Positions 57,080 through 64,000 of a stretch of DNA of 64,000 bases are shown piece by piece. The DNA comes from Streptomyces purpureus (GTDB taxonomy: Bacteria; Actinomycetota; Actinomycetes; Streptomycetales; Streptomycetaceae). The notes under the pieces are model-generated. The model did no database searches and had not been told where the DNA came from. It saw only the letters and a list, made by a program, of their open reading frames with translations. How positions within the stretch are numbered: the stretch's first letter is position 1; each line of letters opens with the position of its first letter. The position numbers and the translations under genes were made by a program. The stretch lies in NCBI RefSeq assembly GCF_014648195.1, contig NZ_BMQQ01000019.1, forward strand, positions 1-64,000. Reading direction: 5' to 3'.

Positions 57080-57987
57080 CGATCACCGACCCCGCCATAG
57101 GCGGCCGCCACGCGCGCGAGGACCCGCCCTCCCCGCTGCGGTTCGCCGCCCTCGGCGACTCGCTCACCGAAGGCGTCGGCGACCGCGTGGAGGGCGCCTG
57201 GCGGGGCTGGGCCGCCCTGCTCGCCGCCGGACTCGGGCCCGCCCACGCACCCGCGCTGTTCCGTAACTTCGCCGTCAGCGGCGCCCTGTGCCGGGACGTC
57301 GCCGAACAGCAGACCCCGGCCGCCCTCGCCTACCGCCCCCACGTCGCATCCGTCGTCCTCGGCGTCAACGACACCCTCAGACGCACCTTCGACATCGAAG
57401 AACTCGCCCGCCGGCTCGACCGGCTCTGCGCCGACCTCACCGGCCACGGCGCCCACCTTCTCACCGCCTGCCTGCCCGACCCCGGCCGCATGCTCGGACT
57501 CCCCGCCCCGCTCGCCCGGCCCCTGGCCCGCCGCCAACGGGCCGTCAACACCGTCGTCCATGCCCTGTCCGCCCGCCACGGCGCCACCCATCTGCACATC
57601 GCCGACGCCGCCTGGGTCGACGACCGCACCATGTGGAGCGCCGACCGGCTCCATCCCGGCGAACGCGGCCACCGCATGATCGCCGCCCGCTTCCACACCC
57701 TCCTCACCATCCAGGGCTTCGCGCACGGCCCCGCCCCGCGCCGCGAACCCGACCAGAGCCCGCCCACCCGCACCGAGTCCCTGCTCTGGCTCGCCACCGC
57801 CGGGACCGGCTGGGTCGCCCGCCGCTGCCACGACCTGCTGCCCCAGCTCCTGCGGCTCGCCGGCGCCGAACTGCGCCACTGGGCCGACGGCACCGCCGCC
57901 CACCTCGACCACCGCGCCGAACACGCCCTCCACGCCGCCCTCGCGGCGGTGTCACTGGACGTGCCCGCGGCCAGAATGGGGGAATGA
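57076..57987 (+). CDS. SGNH hydrolase
   Basis: A 303-residue hydrolase. The SGNH blocks are [18 protein letters not shown] (Ser), [11 protein letters not shown] (Gly), [11 protein letters not shown] (Asn) and [20 protein letters not shown] (Asp/His). The C-terminal 70 residues carry two helices with [18 protein letters not shown]. It may deacylate a lipid or glycan made by the two glycosyltransferases. The ATG overlaps the GT stop (ATGA). Confidence 0.9.
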   Translation: MTITDPAIGGRHAREDPPSPLRFAALGDSLTEGVGDRVEGAWRGWAALLAAGLGPAHAPALFRNFAVSGALCRDVAEQQTPAALAYRPHVASVVLGVNDTLRRTFDIEELARRLDRLCADLTGHGAHLLTACLPDPGRMLGLPAPLARPLARRQRAVNTVVHALSARHGATHLHIADAAWVDDRTMWSADRLHPGERGHRMIAARFHTLLTIQGFAHGPAPRREPDQSPPTRTESLLWLATAGTGWVARRCHDLLPQLLRLAGAELRHWADGTAAHLDHRAEHALHAALAAVSLDVPAARMGE

Positions 57988-60900
57988 GCGGGCGCTGGGA
58001 ATTCTGGATCGACCGTGGCGGCACCTTCACCGACGTCGTCGGCCGGCACCCCGACGGCCACCTCGTCACCCGCAAACTGCTCTCCCACGACCCGGACCGC
58101 CGCCACGACGCGGCCGTCGCCGGCATCCGGCTCCTCCTCGGACTCGGCCCCGACGAGCCCGTACCGCCCGATCGGGTCGGCCTGGTGAAGATGGGCACCA
58201 CCGTCGCCACCAACGCCCTCCTGGAGCGCCGCGGCGAACCGACCGTCCTCGTCATCACCCAGGGCTTCCGGGACGCCCTGCGGATCGCCTACCAGAACCG
58301 CCCCCGCCTCTTCGACCGGCGCATCCTCCTCCCCGAGGCCGTCTACGACCGGGTCGTCGAGGTCCCCGAACGCATCGACGCCCACGGCGCCGTCGTCACC
58401 CCCCTCCGGCTCGACACCGTGACCGAAGAACTGCGCCACGCGCGCGAGGCCGGATTCACCAGCGTCGCAGTCGTCCTCCTGCACGGCTACCGCCACCCCG
58501 GCCACGAGACCCAGGTCGCCGAATCCGCCCGGACCCTCGGCTACACCCAGGTCAGCTGCTCCCACGAGGTCAGCCCGCTCATCAAGCTTGTGCCCCGCGG
58601 CGACACCACCGTCGTCGACGCCTACCTCTCACCCATCCTGCGCCGCTACGTCGACGAGGTCGCCGCCGAACTCGCCGGAATCCGGCTGATGTTCATGCAG
58701 TCCAACGGCGGGCTGCGCGAAGCCGCCCACTTCCGCGGCAAGGACGCCGTCCTGTCGGGCCCGGCCGGCGGAGTCGTCGGCATGGCCCGCACCTCCGAAC
58801 AGGCCGGATTCGGGCGGGTCATCGGCTTCGACATGGGCGGCACTTCCACCGACGTGTCGCACTACGCCGGAGAGTTCGAGCGTGAACTCGGTACACAGGT
58901 CGCCGGGGTGAGGATGCGCGCCCCGATGATGAGCATCCACACCGTCGCCGCCGGCGGCGGCTCGATCCTCCACTTCGACGGCAGCCGCTACCGCGTCGGC
59001 CCCGACTCGGCGGGCGCCGTCCCCGGCCCGGCCTGCTACCGCCGGGGCGGCCCCCTCACCGTCACCGACGCCAATGTGATGCTCGGCCGGATCCAGCCCG
59101 ACCACTTCCCCGCCGTGTTCGGGCCCGGCGGCGACATGCCCCTCGACGCCGACGTCGTACGGGAACGCTTCCAGGCCCTCGCCGAACGCATCGGCGGCGG
59201 CCGCACACCCGAGGAGGTCGCCGCCGGATTCCTGGAGATCGCCGTCCTCAACATGGCCAACGCCGTCAAGAAGATCTCCGTCCAGCGCGGCCACGACGTC
59301 ACCCGCTACGCCCTCACCAGCTTCGGCGGCGCGGGCGGCCAGCACGCCTGCGCCGTCGCCGACGCCCTGAGCGTCGACACCGTCCTCGTACCGCCGCTCG
59401 CCGGGGTGCTCTCCGCGTACGGCATCGGCCTCGCCGACGCCACCGCCATGCGCGAACACTCCGTCGAGCTGCCCCTCGACGACGACCGCACCGCCGGCCG
59501 TCTCCAGGCCCTGTGCGACCGGCTCACCCGGCAGACCCGCGACGAACTGCGCGCCGACCACATCCCCGACGACGCCGTCACCAGCCACGCGCGCGTACTG
59601 CTGCGCTACGCCGGAACCGACGCGAGCCTCCCCGTCACCCTGGACAGCCCGCAGGCCATGGCCGCCGCGTTCACCGCCGCACACCGCGCCCGGTACGCGT
59701 TCACCATGGACAAGCCTCTGGTCGTCGAGGCCGTCTCCGTCGAAGCCGTCGGCACGGCCGGGCCCCACGCCCCCGTCACCACCCCCGTCAGCAGCGCCCC
59801 GGCCGCGCGGCCCGTGACCGTCGGCATGTTCGTCGCCGGCAAGCGCACCGACACCCCGCTGTACCGGCGCGAGGACCTGCGCCCGGAACAGACCGTCACC
59901 GGCCCCGCGATCATTGCCGAGGCCGACGCCACCACCGTCGTCGACCCCGGCTGGCAGGCCGCCGCCACCGCCACCGGGCACCTCCTGCTCACCCGCGTAC
60001 GGCCCAGGCCCGGCCGCGTCGCCGTCGGCACCGACGTCGACCCCGTCCTCCTGGAGGTCTTCAACAACCTCTTCATGGCCATCGCCGAGCAGATGGGCGT
60101 CCGCCTGGAGAACACCGCCCACTCGGTCAACATCAAAGAACGGCTCGACTTCTCCTGCGCCCTCTTCGACGCCGAGGGCAACCTGATCGCCAACGCGCCC
60201 CACATCCCCGTCCACCTCGGCTCGATGGGCGAGTCCATCAAGGAGGTGCTGCGCCGCAACGGCCCGGGCATGCGCCCTGGGGACGTGTACGCCATCAACG
60301 ACCCGTACCACGGCGGCACCCACCTGCCCGACGTCACCGTCGTCACCCCCGTCTTCGACGGGGGCGTGAACGGGGGAGTGCTGCGGTTCCTCGTCGCCTC
60401 CCGGGGCCATCACGCCGAGATCGGCGGCATCACCCCCGGCTCGATGCCCGCCTTCAGCCGCACCGTCCAGGAGGAGGGCGTCCTCTTCGACAACTGGCTG
60501 CTCGTACGCGACGGACGCCTCCGCGAGACCGAGACCCGCGCCCTGCTCACCGGCGCCCCCCACCCCTCCCGGGACCCCGACACCAACCTCGCCGACCTGC
60601 GCGCCCAGATCGCCGCCAACGAGAAGGGCATCGAGGAACTGCGCGCCATGGTCGACCAGTTCGGCCTCGACGTCGTCCACGCCTACATGCGCCACGTACG
60701 CGCCAACGCCGAGGAGTCCGTCCGCCGGATCGTCGCCGGCCTGAGCGACGGCTCGTACCGCTACGAGACCGACGGCGGCGCCGTCATCCAGGTCGCCGTG
60801 CGTGTCGACCGCGAACGGCGCTCGGCCGTCCTCGACTTCACCGGCACCTCCCCGCAGCGGGAGGACAACTTCAACGCACCCACGTCCGTGGTGAAGGCCG

Positions 60901-61580
60901 CCGTCCTGTACGTCTTCCGCACCCTGGTCGCCGACGACATCCCGCTCAACAGCGGCTGCCTGGAACCCCTGGAGATCCGCGTCCCGGAAGGCTCCATGCT
61001 CGCCCCCGTCCCGCCCGCCGCGACCGTCGCCGGGAACGTGGAGACCTCCCAGGCCGTCACCGGAGCCCTGTACGCGGCCCTCGGCGTCCAGGCCGAGGGC
61101 TCCGGCACGATGAACAACGTGACCTTCGGCAACGACCGGGTCCAGTACTACGAGACGGTCGCCTCAGGCTCCGGCGCAGGCGACGACTTCGACGGCGCAG
61201 ACGCCGTGCAGACCCATATGACCAACTCCCGCCTCACCGACCCCGAGGTCCTCGAATGGCGCTACCCGGTACGGGTGGACGCCTTCGCGGTACGCGACGG
61301 CAGCGGCGGCCGAGGCCGCCGGCGAGGCGGCAATGGAGTCGTCCGCCGCATCCGCTTCCTGGAACCCATGACGGTCACCCTCCTCACCGGCCACCGCCGC
61401 ATCCCCCCGTACGGCATGGCGGGCGGCGCCCCGGGCGCCCTCGGCGACAACCGCGTGGAGCGCGCCGACGGAACCGTGGAACGGCTGGGCGGGGTCGACA
61501 CCGTCGAGATGCGCCCCGGTGACGTCCTCGTGATCGCCACCCCGGGAGGCGGCGGGTACGGCCGGGCGGACGGGGCGTAG
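57984..61580 (+). CDS. fused hydantoinase A/B, 5-oxoprolinase-type protein
   Basis: A 1198-residue fusion of HyuA and HyuB modules as in 5-oxoprolinase (OplAH). The ATP-binding HyuA half (about residues 1-655) has [35 protein letters not shown] and [17 protein letters not shown]. The HyuB half (about 670-1190) has [20 protein letters not shown] and [17 protein letters not shown]. It should open a 5-oxoproline or hydantoin ring with ATP. Its ATG overlaps the SGNH stop, an unexpected partner for glycosyltransferases. The 3' end borders the tRNA fragment. Confidence 0.9.
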   Translation: MSGRWEFWIDRGGTFTDVVGRHPDGHLVTRKLLSHDPDRRHDAAVAGIRLLLGLGPDEPVPPDRVGLVKMGTTVATNALLERRGEPTVLVITQGFRDALRIAYQNRPRLFDRRILLPEAVYDRVVEVPERIDAHGAVVTPLRLDTVTEELRHAREAGFTSVAVVLLHGYRHPGHETQVAESARTLGYTQVSCSHEVSPLIKLVPRGDTTVVDAYLSPILRRYVDEVAAELAGIRLMFMQSNGGLREAAHFRGKDAVLSGPAGGVVGMARTSEQAGFGRVIGFDMGGTSTDVSHYAGEFERELGTQVAGVRMRAPMMSIHTVAAGGGSILHFDGSRYRVGPDSAGAVPGPACYRRGGPLTVTDANVMLGRIQPDHFPAVFGPGGDMPLDADVVRERFQALAERIGGGRTPEEVAAGFLEIAVLNMANAVKKISVQRGHDVTRYALTSFGGAGGQHACAVADALSVDTVLVPPLAGVLSAYGIGLADATAMREHSVELPLDDDRTAGRLQALCDRLTRQTRDELRADHIPDDAVTSHARVLLRYAGTDASLPVTLDSPQAMAAAFTAAHRARYAFTMDKPLVVEAVSVEAVGTAGPHAPVTTPVSSAPAARPVTVGMFVAGKRTDTPLYRREDLRPEQTVTGPAIIAEADATTVVDPGWQAAATATGHLLLTRVRPRPGRVAVGTDVDPVLLEVFNNLFMAIAEQMGVRLENTAHSVNIKERLDFSCALFDAEGNLIANAPHIPVHLGSMGESIKEVLRRNGPGMRPGDVYAINDPYHGGTHLPDVTVVTPVFDGGVNGGVLRFLVASRGHHAEIGGITPGSMPAFSRTVQEEGVLFDNWLLVRDGRLRETETRALLTGAPHPSRDPDTNLADLRAQIAANEKGIEELRAMVDQFGLDVVHAYMRHVRANAEESVRRIVAGLSDGSYRYETDGGAVIQVAVRVDRERRSAVLDFTGTSPQREDNFNAPTSVVKAAVLYVFRTLVADDIPLNSGCLEPLEIRVPEGSMLAPVPPAATVAGNVETSQAVTGALYAALGVQAEGSGTMNNVTFGNDRVQYYETVASGSGAGDDFDGADAVQTHMTNSRLTDPEVLEWRYPVRVDAFAVRDGSGGRGRRRGGNGVVRRIRFLEPMTVTLLTGHRRIPPYGMAGGAPGALGDNRVERADGTVERLGGVDTVEMRPGDVLVIATPGGGGYGRADGA

Positions 61581-61601
61581 CTCTTCGGCGTCCTGCCGGG
61601 C

Positions 61602-61653
61602 GAGCACCGCTCTCCTAAAGCGGGTGTCGCAGGTTCGAATCCTGCCGGGGGCA
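61602..61653 (+). tRNA. 3' part of a tRNA-Arg(CCT), probable attachment site
   Basis: The anticodon stem is CCGCT (61607-61611) with AGCGG (61619-61623); the loop CTCCTAA gives anticodon CCT at 61614-61616. The T arm is GCAGG-TTCGAAT-CCTGC (61629-61645), and the 3' acceptor strand CGGGGGC with discriminator A ends at 61653. A 5' acceptor strand GCCCCCG is absent, so no functional tRNA can be formed. It lies between oplAH-type gene and a tyrosine integrase, the usual site of an integrated element. Confidence 0.7.
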
Positions 61654-61672
61654 CAACGCATTACCGCTCTGA

Positions 61673-61692
61673 CCTGGGGTTTCTCCCCCAGG
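61673..61692. terminator. terminator-like hairpin next to the attachment site
   Basis: CCTGGGG (61673-61679) pairs with CCCCAGG (61686-61692) around a short T-rich loop. It lies between the tRNA fragment and the stop of the integrase, where it could end the integrase transcript. Confidence 0.5.
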
Positions 61693-61700
61693 GAGGGGTC

Positions 61701-63393
61701 CTATTCGGCCTCGGACTCGTCGTCCGGGGCCGTTTGCGTGAGCGGTGCGTGAGCGGACGGGTCGCCAGGCTCCGATATTTCTCCCGATGGATCAGCACCA
61801 TCCGGCACGGAGTCCGCTTCGGCTTCTTCGGCTTCGCCGGGCTCTTCGGAGTCCGCTTCGGGGGTGGCGTTCTCGGTGGTGACGTTCTCGGTGGTGGCGC
61901 GGGCTCGCGGTACGAGCCGGGCTGCGGCCTCGGCGATGGCGAGGTCCGCCTCCGGGAGCAGGCTCGTGTACGTGTCGGCCGTGATGGTGATCGAGGAGTG
62001 GCCGAGCATCTCCTGGATGTCCTTCAGGTCGGCCCCGGCCGCATGGGCCAGCGTCGCGGCGCCATGGCGGAGGTCGTGGAGCCGGACCGGCGGGAGACCG
62101 ATCTCCTCGTACAGCTCGACGAACCGCCGCGTGACGTTGGCGGGGTGGAGCAGCTCGCCGTTCTCGCGCGTGAAGACCCGTCCGGTCTCCACCCAGGCGC
62201 TCTCCCACTCCTCGCGGTCCTTGTCCTGCTGGGCGCGGTGCCGCTTGAGAGCCTGGACCGTGTCGGAGTCGAGCGCGATGGTGCGCGCGCCGGCGTCGGT
62301 CTTGGGGTCGTCCTCGTACACCTCCCAGCCGTCCACGACGAGTTGCTTGGCGACGGTGATGAGCCCGGCGTCCAGGTTGGTGTCGGTCCACTTCTGGCCA
62401 CACGCCTCGCCTCGCCGCAGCCCGCGGAACGCGATCAGGTGGAACAGCGCGTACAGGCGGTCCTCTGCAATGTGGTCGAGGAAGAGGCCGGTGTGCTCCG
62501 GTGTCCACACCATCACCGGCGAGGGCTTCTCGCCGGTCCGCTTCCAGTGAAGGATGCGCTCCTCGGTCCACACGAGGGCCTTCGGCCGCTTGCCTGCCTC
62601 CAACTCGACGTGGGCAGCCGGGTTGAAGGTGATCAACTGCTGTGCGATCGCGGCGTTCAGCGCGGCCCGCAAGGTGGAGCGGACGCGCTGCCGCGTGGCC
62701 GGACCGACGATGCGGCGGTAGGGCTCCATCTCTGCGATGGCTGCCTTCATTGCCTTACGGCGGGCGCGATGCTCGCGCCCCCTTCCAAGGAATCTGGGCG
62801 AGGTCCTCGAACGCCTTGCGCCGCGCGGCGTTGCCCTCGGCGATCTCGACGTTGGCATCGGCGATGGCCTCGAACATCTCCGACAGGTGGGCGACCCGAA
62901 GGCGGTCGAGCCGGTAGTGCCCGATCCTGGGTTTGAGGTGCACCCGGATGTTGCTCTCGTCGCGGCTGATGGCGCTCTGCCGCCCCTTCTTGCCCGCCAG
63001 CCACATGTCCAGCCACTCGCCGACCGTGAGCCTGCTCGTCAGGTCCAGGCCGTGGCTGAGGCGCCTGCGGGTCGCCTCGACGTTCGGCAGCGGCGCCTTC
63101 TCGTCTGCCACCTTCTCCAGCAACTCGGCTATCTGGGCCAGGCCCTCGGCGTCGTCGGCGTCGGCGAGGCCGATGAGCGCGCGCACGTGGTCGAGGTCGG
63201 CCTGTGCAGCCTTGAGCGAGTCGTAGCCGGCACGGCTGAAGGAGCGGCGGGTGCCGTCTTCGCGGGGCGGGAGCTCCTGGCGTATGGAGTACGAGCCGTG
63301 CTTGCGGCTGGAGAGCTTCGGGCACTTCTTGCCGAGCGGCTTTCCGGTGTGGGGATCGCGGCAGTAGCAGCGGCGGTGGGTGGAACCCTTCAA
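61701..63393 (-). pseudogene. int: tyrosine recombinase (integrase) interrupted by a one-base frameshift
   Basis: Two overlapping frames together encode one integrase of about 563 residues. The N-terminal part (63393-62755, 212 residues) has a Cys-rich CYCRDPHTGKPLGKKCPKL start and an N-terminal core-binding domain. The C-terminal part has Arg in AFRGLRRGEACGQKW, HxxR in LHDLRHGAATLAHAAG and catalytic Tyr in LGHSSITITADTYTSLL. The frames meet at a G run near 62790: deleting one G restores IPWKGREHRARRKAMKAA. Either the gene is inactive or the base is a sequencing error. The C-terminus has a long acidic tail. Confidence 0.85.
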
Positions 63394-63995
63394 AGATCAT
63401 TCTCCTCATCGGTGTTGCCGACGTCCGGGTCGACGTCGGCGAGTTCTGGTGGCAGGTCCGGTGGTGTGCCGCCGTCTTCGCGGATGAAGACGCGGGCGCT
63501 GCGGAGCCGGTACTTGGCTTCCAACACCCTTTCCGCATAGTCGGCTTGAGCGAGTACGGCTTCCTCGCGTTCGGCCTGGTGGGGTGCCGTCTCGGCCTTC
63601 CAGCGCTCGTGCTTCTCGCCCTTCAGAGCGGCCAGGGCTGCGCGCTGGTGGCGGACGTGGGCGCGGAAGGAACGGAGCATGTCGTCCTCCATGCCGAAGT
63701 CCTCGCTGTCGCCGGTGAACCAGCGCATGGCATCCCACGTCGGCTCGGAGTACTGCAGGGGAAGGCGCTGGACTCGGTCGACGTAGCCGACGGGGTAGAG
63801 CAGGCAGATCGGGTAGGTGTGCAGGGCTTCCGCGAGGACGAGGACATCGACCAGGGGCAGGTTGGCGCGGCGGCCGGATTCCATGTTGGCGATCACGTTG
63901 CGCGGGATCGGATGGCCGATCTCCTCGCAGCGGTCGGCCAGGTCCTGGGCGCTCATGCGCAGCTCCTTCCTTCGTCTGCGTACCTCGGCGGCCAC
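63390..63995 (-). CDS. XRE-family transcriptional regulator
   Basis: At least 201 residues. The N-terminal HTH (about residues 12-70, MSAQDLADRCEEIGHPIPRN) is followed by an extended helical region and an acidic C-terminus. The stop overlaps the integrase start by four bases (ATGA), so both are co-transcribed. The GTG at 63995 is the visible start; a start further upstream may lie beyond the window. In integrative elements such regulators control excision or transfer genes. Confidence 0.8.
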   Translation of the reverse strand: MAAEVRRRRKELRMSAQDLADRCEEIGHPIPRNVIANMESGRRANLPLVDVLVLAEALHTYPICLLYPVGYVDRVQRLPLQYSEPTWDAMRWFTGDSEDFGMEDDMLRSFRAHVRHQRAALAALKGEKHERWKAETAPHQAEREEAVLAQADYAERVLEAKYRLRSARVFIREDGGTPPDLPPELADVDPDVGNTDEENDL

Positions 63996-64000
63996 CGTGG

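Noticed and set aside
58629-60695. 688-residue minus-strand open frame inside the oxoprolinase-type gene
   Set aside because: It is antisense to the HyuA/HyuB domains and consists mainly of Val/Gly/Asp-rich sequence.
61571-61653. a complete tRNA-Arg(CCT) starting upstream of 61602
   Set aside because: GTAGCTC at 61577-61583 could be a D-stem start, but the D loop would be 18 bases and the 5' acceptor strand (ACGGGGC) cannot pair with CGGGGGC. The oxoprolinase stop codon lies inside it.

Overview
The window is high-GC actinobacterial chromosome and, by gene content and order, almost certainly Streptomyces. Supporting signs are frequent GTG starts with AGGAGG-type ribosome binding sites, the fmt/rsmB/rpe block, a chitinase next to a rib-his operon, the ppm1-fxsA-rbpA block with a SigR-type promoter at rbpA, a Lrp/AsnC-linked amino-acid catabolic cluster and long GC-rich intergenic repeats. 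Most of it reads as conserved core chromosome. The last 2.4 kb is the edge of an integrated element.

Layout. 0-7 kb: a gene tail (probably priA), a small HTH protein, fmt, rsmB, rpe, a SorC-type sugar-responsive regulator and guaB1 (probable GMP reductase). 7-13 kb: an SGNH hydrolase, then an APC permease, an AsnC regulator and a nitrilase/flavin monooxygenase pair that I read as davA/davB (L-lysine to 5-aminovaleramide to 5-aminovalerate). 13-18.7 kb: a DUF5995 protein, an NCS2 permease, an MFS/ROK divergent pair sharing an operator-like palindrome, and an NAD(P)-binding protein. 18.8-27.5 kb: a secreted GH18 chitinase with the classic Streptomyces chitinase promoter, then an FMN riboswitch and ribD-ribE-ribM-ribBA-ribH-hisE-hisG-PH-domain gene. 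27.7-35.6 kb: two CNNM/CorC-like membrane proteins, an EccA-like AAA ATPase, a nucleoside-kinase-like protein, a secreted C39-type peptidase and two small hypotheticals.

36-44.8 kb: an acyl-CoA dehydrogenase, a lipocalin-like/phosphotransferase pair behind a TetR-like operator, an AsnC regulator with an amidohydrolase, a long structured leader before ppm1 (polyprenol-phosphate mannose synthase), fxsA, and rbpA on the opposite strand. 45-53 kb: a UMF1 transporter, a glycerophosphodiester phosphodiesterase, a YczE membrane protein divergent from a MocR regulator, a repeat-rich spacer, an FtsK-like ATPase with a tiny membrane protein, and an ankyrin protein. 53-61.6 kb: a HEAT-repeat protein, a 38-bp tandem repeat, and a tightly overlapping operon of two GT4 glycosyltransferases, an SGNH hydrolase and a fused 5-oxoprolinase-type protein.

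61.6-64 kb: the 3' part of a tRNA-Arg(CCT), then a tyrosine integrase broken by a one-base frameshift in a G run, and an XRE regulator overlapping it by four bases. This looks like one end of an actinobacterial integrative element that continues past the window. No CRISPR array, rRNA or intact tRNA was seen. Function calls rest on motif reading and remembered family sequences; no database search was run.
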